DNA of 64,000 bases from Blattamonas nauphoetae (Eukaryota; Preaxostyla; Oxymonadida). Below, piece after piece: positions 44,629 to 56,265 of the stretch. The stretch covers positions 124,001 to 188,000 of the forward strand of contig JARBJD010000068.1 of assembly GCA_033064195.1 (NCBI GenBank), written 5' to 3'. The notes beneath the pieces were generated by a model. That model was given only the letters and a program-made list of their open reading frames with translations. It did not search any database and had not been told where the DNA came from. The position numbers were made by a program, and so were the translations under genes. How positions within the stretch are numbered: position 1 is the first letter of the stretch; every line of letters begins with the position of its first letter.

Positions 44629-47600
44629 TCAACGATATGATCCAAAATAAAGCGAGGAGAATGTAGTTTCTTCGCGATGATGTCGAACGTGAATGAACGG
44701 AATGTGTGGATGAACGTTTGGCCAATCAATTCGACTGCTCACGTTCGCCCCTTGGAATTGCATCATCCCCATGATTCCAGAATTTGGATTGTTGACTCGG
44801 TCTTGAATCGTGTTGTCGATTAGGACGACATTCAGAGCATCCTGCCAGCCTTCCTCCAAAAAGACTGGAAGTGCTCTGCGAATCTGGTTTCTTCTGTCTG
44901 CTCCTGCATTTTCAGAAATATGTGCGTCACGGAGAACGAGGGTTAAGAAACATTCGGACGAGTTGGAAGTGCGGTTGTCCAGCAATCCATCGACAACGCG
45001 AGAGAAGAATCCGATCCTGCTGAGACACTGGACGATCACGCGCTGCTCACACAGTCTGTTGATTTCGATGAAAACACCCTCACGTTTTCGAATGAATTCT
45101 CCAATCGTGGAGCCACTGAAGAGATAGGATCTGCTGAGCAAGTCGATGGACGGAGTGAGGAGTCGTTCGAGCTGCGAGGGAGTCAGTCGAGTCGCACAGT
45201 GTGATATTTGAGGCAGGATTTCCGCGGAAAAATCGAGGAGTTGCTGGTTGAGTTGAGACAAGGGATGATCGAAAGAGAGTCGGTCCTCGTCGATGCTTCG
45301 CAGCACAACACCAACTGTCGCCAGATCCACATCGTCCCACTCGTCGAGTGTTGGTTGAAGGGTGTGTGGCTTTTGGCAGAGGAGACATTTGATCGGACGA
45401 AGTTGGAAATTGTCAGTGGGGAGAGAGAGGAGACGCCTGAATGTGTGGAAGTATAGTTCTGTTGATCTCCCCGCTTTTCTGAACAACTCCGGAAGATACA
45501 CACATTTCAGTTGGTTCGAGTGGAACGCGCAGATCCGAAGGATGGTGTCGTCGTCGATGGGAGAGTCGCTTTCGAGCAGAGCAACAATTCTGTCCACAAC
45601 ATTCATGATCTTTTTGTTGGTGAGACGACACACAAGTTCAGAGGTGAGGATGAAGGGTGGGGATGGTGACGTGAGGGCAGCTGCATTCATGGCTTTCCTC
45701 ATTTTCTCTCGAAATGGTTTTGTCACACTGTTGTTACGCTCAGGTCGAAAGAACTTCGTCAAGAAGTCAAGGATGAAGTTGTTATAGCTGTGAGGAACGA
45801 AGGCGAACGGATGGAGCGAGAGATGGACGATGTAATATTTCGTTCGGTTGAGGAAAGAGAGACAGATCTTGTCTTGTTCGCTTCGAACTTGATCATGCTC
45901 TTTCGATTCTGCATATTTTTGGATTCTGTCGAGCTTTTTCAGCATCACGTCCACAAGTTGTGTGTGGAGTGGAATGAATTCACTCGTGAATGGCAACTTC
46001 GAAGGAGTGAGTGCATCGAACACGTTTGAGAACAAACCACACTTCAAGTTCATCGCGAGATCTTCATCATCAGACTCACTTTCTAAAAGATCGAATGCCG
46101 CGAGAATGGAAGCAGCTTGGTCCGGCCGAGCGTGTGTCAAGAGTGAACAGAGTATGGTTGAAGGAAGAGGTTTTGATGATACGATTTTCGTGTTCTTTTT
46201 GAGGGAGAATGTTCCGTCCGATCGGAAGACTGGTTTCACATCCTTCGGACGATTTAACAAGAAGCACAGAAAAGTTTCGAGTCCAAATTCGGGCAAACGC
46301 CTCCCCTCGCTGAGTTTAGCAATGATTCTTTCAAATGTTTCCACCCAGCCGAGTTCGTTGGTCCTGTCCAATGTGCCAAAGAGAAGTTCGTGTTGTGTCT
46401 CTCCTTTCGTGGCAAGATCCAACGATGAAGTCAGTTCTTCTGCCATTTTCGTTTTGAGATGGTTAATAAAATGTTTAAGATCAGGATGGATTGAACCATG
46501 TCGAAAAGAAATGAAACATGGATCGTGGAGATTCAGCTTCGTCAAGAGAGTGAGACCGTTAGGATAATCAGTGGGTGTATCTGGAGAGGCGATGAGATGC
46601 TTCAAATATGCGCAAAATATTCGGAAAATAGGGTCAATGATTTCGGATCTGAGTGTTATGGAGCGATATGATAGTCCCCGGATAAACCCGGTAAGTCGGA
46701 TAAACCCGTTCCCAACATACCACACTTCACATTGAAACTTTTATTATGACGACTGATATGTTGCGCTTGAAAGAAAGTTATTGTTCGAATTCTGAAATGA
46801 TTTGTCCCCTGTTCAGATGTTTGATCGAGGTCTATGGGTCATTTCAAATCGATGAATGACCAGCCACGACACCCTGTATGTGATGCTGAGTACAAAGAGG
46901 TTGTATCTCAATGTACCATCCCTTGGACGCCTGGGAAGACATTGGCTAAGTTCCGAGCACATTTCGACTTTCACTTTTCTCATTCCATTTCACAATCATT
47001 CTTTCAACAGTGACTCCTGTTTTAAAAATAATGAAAAGAGTAATGGACGGGAAGTGGAAGGATAATTTTAGTGAAGAGGGGGGACTGCTATGCTCATGTG
47101 GAATGGTTAACGGGTATATCCGCTCTAACGGGTTTGTCCGGGTACTATGAGATCGATTTGGCGTTGAGATGGCCCAGGATTTCAAGGGGTGAACAATTCA
47201 AGAAAGTGCCCACAATCGATGTTATGTGCCGGTGGAAGTCGATTGTTGTTCCGTTAATTGGTATTTCGTCTGGTTTCAGACTTTGGAAGAGCTGAGGCAA
47301 CAATCTTGTGGCAATCACCGCGAGAGAGAATTTCTGAGACGAGGTCGAAAGTCCAATGGCGAAGAAGGAGAGAGCAGCTGTTCGGAGTGTGTCGGATGGA
47401 TGGCAAACCAGATTGATAAGAGAAGACGTCAGTTTCGTCGGACATTTGAACTCCTCAGGGAATATGACTTCAAGGAGTGCTTTTTGGGGAAATTCGCGAT
47501 GTTTGGTGCGTATGGTTGCGTATTCCAGGAAATGGACAGCATGATAAACTTCAATTGGTATCAATTTCACTTTGGAGTTGACACGTTCGAAGAGTGAGAG

Positions 47601-47990
47601 ACACCCCTGTCGTAGATCATCGGTTGTGACTGAATCCTGTAAGGCCAACCTCCAATCTGAAGATGTGGAGGTGGGAAGACGGATCTCATCACCCTCCAGA
47701 AGGGCTTGTTTCATCATTGATTCGACATTGATTTGCTTTCTTTTCAGTTCGTATTGCAGAATCTGTTTTGAAATTTGCATATATTGTCGATCAGTAACAG
47801 AAATTGTGAATGCATCGGTTGTGGCAGGGAGTGAAGGTGAATACAGTGAGGAATCGTCGTCGTTTCGGACGGGGTTCGGAATCGTTGAATGAATGATTGT
47901 TTTGTTCAATTTCGAAGGGTGAATATGTTGTGTCCGAGATTTTGATTGTGTTTTGTTTTGTTTCCTCACTAATTTATGCTTCGGAGGCAT
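44629..47990 (-). CDS. Solenoid-family protein B2 with C-terminal EEGW motif
   Basis: Segments 47146-47990 and 44629-46673 encode about 970 residues; they are split only by the MITE at 46674-47145 and join in frame at NAKSISYRSITLRSEI once the element and one duplicate are removed. Start MPPKHKLVRKQNKTQSK is basic and low-complexity; the rest is Leu-rich helical repeat with no membrane helix or signal peptide. Near the C-terminus RALPVFLEEGWQDALNVVLI corresponds to LLREEGWDDAIELRVV in the gene at 10534, joining these into one family. Ends in TGA at 44629. Function unknown; probably cytosolic scaffold. It is broken at the DNA level by the MITE. Confidence 0.65.
46674..47145. mobile_element. 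472-bp MITE in solenoid gene B2
   Basis: Inverted repeats GTCCCCGGATAAACCCGGTA at 46674 and complement of GTACCCGGACAAACCCGTTA ending at 47145. Flanking 7-base near-duplication TATGATA / TATGAGA. Paralogue B1 lacks it at the same site. No coding capacity. Confidence 0.8.
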
Positions 47991-48135
47991 TTCGAATGGA
48001 ACGACCCTTTGATTCCACGTTTGGCAGTCACCTTACCCTCTTTCACGAAATTCACGAAACAAAGACTAATGAAACTAGAATACTGAGCGTCCTTGGAGAT
48101 GACACGAGAAGACAGAATAGAGCGACACGGGAGCT

Positions 48136-50667
48136 CTACTTGAGCTTCGACGACAGTTTGTTCATCTGCTTGTTCAGATCCTTCCCAACACTGTCTGTCT
48201 GGTTTTTGATCTCTTTCAATCCCTTCTCGAACGGAATGGACAGCAAATTCGAGCACGCCAGGAAGAGAACTCCCAAGGGAATGAGGAATTGGGCGAATGG
48301 TGGGATGATGATGAAGAAGCGGCGGAGGAACACGAGGCCGGCTGTCAGAACGTATCCCTGCGAAGAGAGAAGTGATACAATGAAGGGGAGGAGAAATAAG
48401 TGGAATATGGGAGAAAAATGGGGAATGAGAGTTGATCAAAAAAATGAACCAGAAAAAGGATGGAATGCATGAGACAAACTGCAGTGAAGGCGGCTGTGCG
48501 TCCCTTGGAGATGGGGAGCTGGGTGAGGTAGGGATAAGGCGGGGAGTTGAGAAGAGAGGAGGAAATGGTGACGAACAACTGCAGGCCGAACACAGCGAGG
48601 GAGACGAACGAGATGCTGTTCATGACAAACCCGAAGTTGACCTGGGAGTGTGAAGGGAGAGAGGGAGGGAAGAGAGATGATGAAGAAAAGGGGATTGTGG
48701 GAGAGAAACAAGAATGTGAAATTGCCAAATCAAACAAGTATAACCTTCAAGACTCCCTCAATTCCTCCTTCCACTGACATACTGTCTTCTCATCAGCTCT
48801 AAACACGTCGAGGGCACCCGGAACCTTCAGAAGGAGCATGATCAGAGCAATCACGGTTGGCAGATAAAGAACAACAAGTCCGAGCAGAAGATAGAAGAAT
48901 GTGCTAAAGAGGACACCAGCCTTGACTTTAGCCTTCTCAGAGATTATTTTGAAGGGCGAGGAGAAGAGTCGTGTGAGTGCCACTTTGATGTCAGAAAGTG
49001 ACGAATAGAACAGAAACAGGAACACGTAGCCAATAATATTATAGCAGGCTGCCGGAATGTTGTTGAATGGTGGTGGAAGACCAGCAAACAAGGCAATGAT
49101 TTCAGATTTGCCAGCGAACGACAGTGACACCACTGCGGACCGTAGGATGAGGAGGAGGAGAGAGAGGAAGAGAGGAAGGAGGGTATGGTGCTTGCGGAAG
49201 TAGAGGAAGAGCGATGAGACAAGGCGCACGAAGAGGATGGTGAAGAACAGGTTGTGGAGTGGGTTGTGGAGCGAGTCTGGTGTGCTAAGGCCCTGTGGAG
49301 AGAGGAGAAAGAGAAAGATGAATGGGGAGGTGATGGAGGTGATGGGGAGAAGTGGAGAAAGGCATGAGTCGTGAATATGAGAATGAGTGGGTTAGATCAA
49401 CGAATTGTGGGCAAACCAGGAAAATGGAGAGAACGACGCGGAGAGCACCAGAGATGATCAGGGCGAAGTATTGGTTCCACACGTGGTTCCAGCTCCATTC
49501 TTGGCTGACATTTCCACTCTGAAGATGATAAAGAGAGGGATGATCGATTCGTGAAAAAGGAGGATTGAGAGAGGGGTAATGATGATGAGAGACAGCAAGT
49601 CGAACGAAGAAGTTGGAAAAATGGAAAAAGAGCGAATAAGAGCTTGCGTTTAAGAAGAATGAGAATGATGTGACAAAAGATGATTGATCTCACACCAGAT
49701 AGCGAGACGATGTGCTGAATCCGAGAATTCCAGTGTAGAGAGCAATGGAGTAGTGTTTCTGTGACGGAGAGTGAACAATTCATGGAAATGTGATGAGTGC
49801 AGACGACAGACAAAGAAGACGAAAAAAAGAGAAAGAGGAATGTGGGCTTGGTAGCCGTCTCCCGAACGAAAAAGAAAATACGAATATGGCTTGAAACCCA
49901 TCTATTTCACACCATTTTCACTCCATTGTACGAAATGCTGAAGATTCCCTCAGTGAAGCCAAGATAGTTGTATGTCAGGATTGACAGCAGGGAAGGCCAT
50001 GAGACAATTGTGCGGATCAGGCTGTTGACTTGTGGGATCGCTGCTTCCATCTGCGCTGGGAACGCGCTTCGGTTGAAGGATGGGCGGTGGCGATAAATAG
50101 CGCTATCAAAGAAGGTCGAGAATGAATGAGTGAGAAAAGAATAAAAAGGGGAAGGATGTTCAGAGAGATAAATGTCGGGAAAAATCACGAAGAGTGGCAA
50201 AGTTCGAATGACGTGGTGATTCTTGTCAGGACATACACGCAAACTATAACAACAGAAATTAGAGCCCATGCAGCAGACACAGCATGCAAGATCAATGAAT
50301 TCGCAAAAACGAATTGTACAACCAATGGAACTGCGAACAGGAAGAATGCAATCCACTCGTTGGCCGTTTTGTTTTTCGCGTCGTACACAATTGGAAAGTA
50401 TAGACCATTGATAAGTGCGCTGAATGCACGTGCTCCAGCAAGGAGTAAGGGACTGTTGAGGACTTTAAGGACTTTGTCCATCTTGATCATGCCCTTAAGG
50501 ACAGAGGGGGCACGAGAAAAGTGGGAGGGAATTTCACAAAATAGAGTTGGAAAGGTAAATAGCAATGATCTAGTCTGGTGTCTGAAGAGGAAGGCGGATA
50601 TGACGTGGAAATCAACAAAAAGAACGAGCAAATGTTCACTGACTCCTTTGATGAACAATGAGCTCAT
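48136..50667 (-). CDS. Multi-pass membrane protein, seven or eight exons
   Basis: Exons on the minus strand: about 50237-50490 (or a tiny first exon from Met 50667), 49913-50102, 49696-49758, 49417-49518, 48783-49292, 48480-48641 and 48136-48357. Introns are 122-177 nt with GT-AG ends (5' GTATGT, GTTTGC or GTGTGA); every junction keeps frame. The protein, about 490 residues, has roughly eight to ten hydrophobic helices (for example 'LPLFLSLLLLILRS', 'LLLGLVVLYLPTVIALIMLL') and a Lys/Asn-rich cytosolic tail ending KLSSKLK. No family was recognised. The true start is either 50667 (MSSLFIKG, then an intron) or 50490/50481. It looks intact and is the best-resolved spliced gene in the window. Confidence 0.75.
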
Positions 50668-50757
50668 GGTCGGTAGTAAACAATTACCTGAATGTTAAAA
50701 AGGTGAAAGATGATAAATAAATGCAAATGGAGAATGTATATTTCGCTGTTTCAGACG

Positions 50758-51684
50758 CTAATGCCAGTTCGAACGGGTTGATCGTCTAGAATTGTCCCTG
50801 TAAGATTTGTTCGGTGTAGGAAGAAGATAATTCTGTTCTGCGTCTGGTAACGGCAATAAACCGTTTGTCGAGTCTGAAGGTATTGGGAGAAGCCCAGACG
50901 ATGAACTGAGTGGGGGTGATGTTGGTTCGTTAACTACGTGCGAACGGCGACTCGATTCATATCCAAAACGTTTCGGCAGAGTTGAAGGCAATGGGAGGCA
51001 TGCTTGTTCGTTTTGGCGTGGCTGAGAAGGACTAAGTTTGATGTGATGGGTGGTGTAGATCGTTTGATGATGGTCGAGCTTGTCAGAGTCATATTGAAGT
51101 GTTGAAAGAGGGGAGTTTGGCGACTGATGTTGGTAGAGAGTCTGGATTTGGTGGACATGGCTGACTATGTTCGTTGAGAGGTGTGGTTCTGGATCATTTT
51201 TGAGTTGTGGATGATTCTTGTGGGATGGTAGAGTTAAATAAGGACTTGGAGACGGCTGTGTGATGGTTGCGGTGGTTGGTGGTGAGAGAATTTCCAATTT
51301 TGGAGGGATGAATTGGGGCGGGAAGAAGTGAAGTGATTCGTTCTGAATGCAATATTGTTTCTTTTCTGGGGAAATTCGATGCAAGTAAAAGGTCTGGGAA
51401 AATGAGGTGAGAGTTGTGTCAGGTGTGCGAACATCACCAGACGCGTGGATTGTGATATTTCCGCTCGAGGCGTACGCACTTAAAAATTTGACTGTAAACA
51501 TGTGATGAAGATAGGTTAGGTTACACTGATGGATATCTGCTTGCCCAGCATATCGAGTCTCACTGGTACTTGAGACGACAAATTTTTCAGCATGTTGGTC
51601 ATAGAATGTGCGGAGTTTATCAGATTGTGTTTTGAGGCAATTAAAGAATTCTGAAACGAATTTGTCTGCGATTTTTTTGCTCAT
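50758..51684 (-). CDS. G3BP-like NTF2-domain protein
   Basis: One 308-codon frame. Residues 1-125 match the NTF2-like fold of the G3BP group: KIADKFVSEFFNCLKTQSD, then LRTFYDQHAEKFV, GQADIHQCNLTYL, and TSFSQTFYLHRISPEKKQYC followed by IQNESLHFF. The rest is Pro/Ser/His-rich disordered sequence ending in an Arg/Ser tail (SYRDNSRRSTRSNWH). Known relatives are RNA-associated stress-granule scaffolds; here no RRM or clear RGG box follows, so only the NTF2 part supports the call. Ends in TAG. It starts 126 bp from a divergent plus-strand gene, so they probably share a promoter region. Confidence 0.7.
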   Translation of the reverse strand: MSKKIADKFVSEFFNCLKTQSDKLRTFYDQHAEKFVVSSTSETRYAGQADIHQCNLTYLHHMFTVKFLSAYASSGNITIHASGDVRTPDTTLTSFSQTFYLHRISPEKKQYCIQNESLHFFPPQFIPPKLEILSPPTTATITQPSPSPYLTLPSHKNHPQLKNDPEPHLSTNIVSHVHQIQTLYQHQSPNSPLSTLQYDSDKLDHHQTIYTTHHIKLSPSQPRQNEQACLPLPSTLPKRFGYESSRRSHVVNEPTSPPLSSSSGLLPIPSDSTNGLLPLPDAEQNYLLPTPNKSYRDNSRRSTRSNWH

Positions 51685-51810
51685 GGTTCAACAAGGATTC
51701 AAGGGAATGGTTGATTTAGCGAGTTAAAACGAAATGGTTGAGATCGTTCAGGAGTTTGAGTGTGAAACTTTCAACTTGTGGCTCGCTCAGATCGAAGTTT
51801 CTCAATCCGC
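51685..51810. promoter_or_regulatory. Divergent intergenic promoter interval
   Basis: 126 bases between the NTF2-domain gene (minus, start 51684) and the proline-rich gene (plus, start 51811). An upstream ATG at 51734 opens a different frame overlapping the next gene and is treated as non-coding. Confidence 0.3.
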
Positions 51811-53220
51811 ATGGAACTTGCCACTCAATCAAAATGGTTCGATGCCCTTCCAGATCATACAGTTCGATTATCGAAAGACCAGGAAACTATTATTTCAACT
51901 GTGTTTCCAACAAGCGATGATTTCGTCCGCAAAGTCACAGATCTTTGCCGACTCCATCTCCCAGAACTATTCTCCACCATCCCCGGAATTAATCAATCAC
52001 TCTTTGAATCTATCGGTCAGTTCTTTGTCGGAAATATCAGTTTGAAACACTCACCTTATGATCCTCCTCCTAAGGGTGTATCTTCGAACAAGTTATCAAA
52101 ACACGCACGCCAATTGTCCCTACCCCTCGAAATACGACAGAAATGAGATTAGATGAGATTTTATCGGAAGTTAGAGTCTGTTTCGCCACCTTTCATCATC
52201 TTTTTTCAGAGTCTGAACACAACAGTTCAAAAACTATCAAATCCCCCTTCACAAGCTGTCCACCCCATTGTTCATCCTCCTTTTCCGAATAATCCTGTCA
52301 AACTTCCTTCTCAGCCAACGCAACCACACCCTCATATCTCGCCTCCCCGTCATCTCCAAAAGGACCTTATAATAGACCCAAACTTGAAGCATCCATCACC
52401 AAATGCGCCTTTTCCGCCGTCTAACAACCTTTCAATGTCTCAGCACTATCCTCCAGCCGTACCAAACAACCCGAGGCCCTCTTCCGCTTTTCCATCAAGT
52501 TCGCCAACAAGCCATTCCAAAATCGGAGTCATAACAATCAAAGAGGGCGACCATCCTCCCCCAAAGCTCCCATCTTCAAATGCACGATCTTCCCAAGCTG
52601 AGCCGGAGGTTCGATCGATCATGACACCGAAACCCGACGTCCAAAATTGGAACCCTTCGCCAAATGCGCCTTTTCCGCCGCCTAACAACCTTTTCATGTC
52701 TCAGAATTATTCTCCGGCCGTAACGAACCATCCGAGGCCCTCTTCCGCTTTCCCATCAAGTTCGCCAACAAGCCATCCCCAAAACATGCAAATTCCATCG
52801 CAGCCCAATTTTCAGAATCGTCCTGCAAATCCTGCTACGTCTTTTGCCCCGCCGCCCCAAGCTTACGCGAAGGATCGACCGATCGTGACACCGAAACCCG
52901 ACATCCAAAATCGAAAACGAACTGAAAGGACTGTATTGAAAAGCAGTGTCACGCGACCAGCTATTTATTCCTCTAAGCCAGCGACATCTCGTCAAACGAT
53001 GCCAACAGCATCACCCACAACAGTCCGACCTGCCACGTCGCTCGCAAGTTCACGTGGGAGTCTCAGCAGCTCAACGTCAGGTTCACACAGCCGCACGAAT
53101 TCGCTTTCAAAGTCTCGTGGTTCATTGAAATCCATCGATTCTCCAACTTTGGGAAGAACCTCTGCTAAAGCTCGAACAAAGCCTCAATCGTCACTCGCAT
53201 CGTCTTTCACTCGAAAGTGA
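51811..53220 (+). CDS. Proline/serine-rich protein with internal repeat
   Basis: Exon 1, 51811-52077, and exon 2, 52210-53220, are joined by a 132-nt intron (5' GTATCT, 3' TTTTTTCAG) in phase 0, giving 425 residues. The first 89 residues are a compact globular piece (MELATQSKWFDALPDHTVRL onward). The rest is disordered, Pro/Ser/Asn-rich, with two direct copies of a roughly 41-residue unit (NAPFPP.NNL.MSQ.Y.PAV followed by PRPSSAFPSSSPTSH). The last 90 residues are basic and Ser-rich (SLSKSRGSLKSID). Ends in TGA. No family recognised. Start chosen at the first ATG in the frame after an in-frame TGA. Its composition and divergent pairing with an NTF2-domain gene would fit an RNA-granule or cytoskeletal linker, but this is a guess. 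Confidence 0.7.
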
Positions 53221-53327
53221 CAGTTAATCGTAATTCCTGACTCATTTTTCATTTCATTCAGGTTGTGTAAGCCATCAATTGAAGGGATAGGCCCCTTCAT
53301 GTTGATCAAAACCACCACGTAATGCTT

Positions 53328-53690
53328 CAAAGGGTCAGATCTCAGTTGATCGATGAAATCTTTCACTATAATTATTCGTGTTTGTTAGAATCATTTTTGA
53401 AAAAATCGTATCGTTGAATAGGAGTTGTTTCTTGCTTTTGTTCCTCTTTTCAGATCAATTTGAGGAAAGAAGTTGATCATCCGAACGTAGTACAATTGTC
53501 CGAAGTGATTGGTGTGTCTTGCAATCCGATGAACGATCAGGGAGGTCCTTCGCCTTCTCTGAAGTGTTCGACCGAAATACCTTACCCTGAGCAAAAGTGT
53601 AAACACACCCTGAACAGTGTCTGCTGGGAGAAAAAGTTTGTCAGCACAACTTGCACACTTTCTGACTTTATTGGGAACGACATTCACGAG
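53328..53690 (-). pseudogene. Degenerate pogo/DDE_1 transposase fragment
   Basis: The minus strand reads RKCASCADKLFLPADTVQG, later FFPQIDLKRGTKARN, matching CVCADGSSLPAHLLW and IFPQIDSKRGKKAS of the transposase at 41123. The catalytic Asp pairs are not recoverable. CAAAGGGTCAGATC at 53328-53341 may be a remnant of its end. The plus-strand frame over the same bases is a shadow. Confidence 0.5.
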
Positions 53691-54160
53691 ATAACAGTTG
53701 AGAAAAAACCAAAGAGTAGTGATCGAATTACAGAATCTCTCTTTTCAGGAATCAGAGACACTATTTTGAATGAGAGGGTGGATTGATGTCTGTGCACAGA
53801 AGAGGGGATCGGTGAGGATGATATCCAGTATTTTCAGTTGTTTTAAGGTTCTCTCCTGAAAATAGAGTTGGTACATGGACAAGGACCTGAGATGGATCAG
53901 ATCGATCATACCTCCTTCGATCATACCTCATTTTTGAATCTAAACCATATTGCACTGCGCAAAGAGGATAATTTTAGAAAAAAAAAGCGAAATGAGAGAA
54001 AAAAGGTGGCAAATTAAGAAGAACTCTCATCACTTGAATCATCGGGAATCATGTGGCTATCTTTCCGGTTTTGACGCGTTTTGCATGAGCTGGTCCTCTT
54101 CCTCTTTTGAATTGTGTTTTCTACTTTCTTCAGGAGGATAGTTTCAATGTCAGGGACTGT

Positions 54161-56136
54161 TCATATGCGTGGAGAATTGTGATAAATCCTGGTAAGGATT
54201 TGTAGATGAGTGGTGGCCAAGTTCGATCTGTCTTTTCTTTTCGTGAAATGAAGGGTGGAAAAGTCTCTTTCCGTGTCCACGGTTGTTGTTGAGATGGTTT
54301 TGATGATTCTGAGGATCGGGAACATAACAGTGTCTGATTTGAAGGCCATGTCCATCAACAGTAGATCCAGTATGGCTCCTGGTGATCTCGAAACTGTGCT
54401 AAAGTTGAGACGGTATAATGACTTCATATGGTGCCAATGATCAACAATGTCGGGTTTCAGGTCATCTTCGATGAAATTGGGAAATTTTGATGCGAGAGAG
54501 AGAATTGGATAATCGGTTTCGGGAGAATGTGGAGATAGCATATGTTCATGCGAGATGAAATTGAGATCGGAGCTTTCGTCTGGTTGTAGAAAGCGCACCA
54601 TCAGTCGTTCCCGAAGTGATTGGGCCATTTGAATACATTCGTCCACAATTCCTGGCAAAAATGGTTTGTAGTTGAGAAAATGCAATGCTGTCAGTGTTTG
54701 TTGAAGTTCTGTTCGAACTACATCCGATGTCAACGAGCCAAGTTCAACACGAAGAGAGTCGATCACTGTTTTCGAATCAGCCAGAGATAAGACTGTTCGT
54801 TGAAGGAGATTATTTGTTTCGGTTGTTCGATTGAGGAGGAGTACGATCGAAGCGATTCGAAGGAGATTCTCTGGATTCGACATCGTTGCGCAGAGTTGAA
54901 TGGTCTTTTCCGACTTATCGTCAGCGAGGACTTGAAGGATAATATCACGATACTGGAGAGATTCGCTGAGAGCGCTTCGACACGTTATCCATCTGGTTTT
55001 CACTGTCTTCGACCAGCTGCCGTGAGAGAGGGAAACGAATGGACTGAAATACGTCTTTCAAAGAGAGCTGAAATGTATGTGCCTTGCAGTGGATGTTGAG
55101 TGATTTCGATTGATTTGGCCAAAGTTGCCCATCGAAGCCATCATGCACTCCTGTCAGGGCTGGGTCACCATCTGTGGTGACAGAGATGATCTGACCCAGT
55201 TCGAGATTCTCAGCAGCAAGAATTGCAGAAACTCCATCAAAGATGTGTTTTCCCGATCCTCCATCCTTCAATTCGTAGTCCAACCAGTAGTGTGACCTCT
55301 TGATGCGCTTTAGACAAAAAACGCAAATTAACACACAATGTCGAGATGGAACTGGAATCTGTAGATGTATCGATCATCAAGCTGAGAGGCGTTTTTGTGG
55401 TGATATCAGCAACCTTTTTTGCGAAGAATACACCATCGGTGGCTTCAGCAATAGTCCAGAACAAACGGTCATCAGATCCTTGAGAGTCTGTCACGAATTG
55501 CTCATTGTCGGTTGAGTTGAGGAGATCTGTGAGTGATTTAAAGTCGGCAATCGGATTGAGCCGCTTTGCAACGTAGTGGCAAGCTCGAACTTGATTCTGA
55601 CGGTGTCGATCTATTCCGTGGATATCAATCGCTGTAATATCATTGATAGCCTGTTCAGCCTGTATCCATCTTTTTAGAGCTTCCTTGTGCGTCTTTGATG
55701 CGATATGTCCATGAAGGCTGTTGGTGGCGGAGGGGACTGCTGGTTTCGTCACATACTGGTGTCGTGAGTTTTGGAGGAAGGATTGCGATGCAGTGTAAAT
55801 CCTACACGTTATCCCACTTGTTGAGAGGGTGAACAGCGAGAGTCCATCTTCGAAGATGAATTTAGGATACGAGATCCATCTTTGGAATTTTTGGAAGTCA
55901 TTTTCAGACAACTCAGAAGGTAAATGTTCAGAATCATCTGTGTCACAACATGACGTATCATCCAGTGATGAACTTGAACCCGATTCTTCCGGATTGTTTT
56001 GGTCATTCTGTGGGGAATGTGAGTGTTCCGATTGTGTTTGATCTTGCTGCATTCTGAGCTGGATTCGTTGCTTCTCCTGGAAGATATGGCGAAGTTCCAT
56101 CAAAGTTGGTTGTCTAGTCAAGTTTGTTTGTGACAT
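54161..56136 (-). pseudogene. hAT transposase (ZNF862/ZBED-like), frameshifted
   Basis: Three overlapping minus-strand blocks: start MSQTNLTRQPTLMELRHIF at 56136 down to about 55300, then 55334-54945, then 55003-54161. Block 1 holds TPLSLMIDTSTDSSSIS, the first catalytic Asp region. Block 2 holds ISVTTDGDPALTG and NIHCKAHTFQLSL, the typical hAT middle. Block 3 holds the C-terminal dimerisation stretch TVDTERDFSTLHFTKRKDR. Two frameshifts separate the blocks, so it is inactive. Possible ends are CAGGGAC at 54151 and its complement GTCCCTG ending 56280, without a clear 8-bp duplication. Confidence 0.75.
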
Positions 56137-56265
56137 GAGGAAGACTCTGGGTAGAAAGAGAATGACGAGAGAAAAATGGATAATTATTGAAATAGGAAGT
56201 GGATCAGACCACCATTTCCATGAGGTGTGATCCAATGATCACATCTCATACAGCAATCTACGTAC

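Noticed and set aside
53460-53786. Plus-strand frame with kinase-like string EVDHPNVVQLSEVIG
   Set aside because: No other kinase motif follows, and the minus strand over the same bases matches a pogo transposase at two places.
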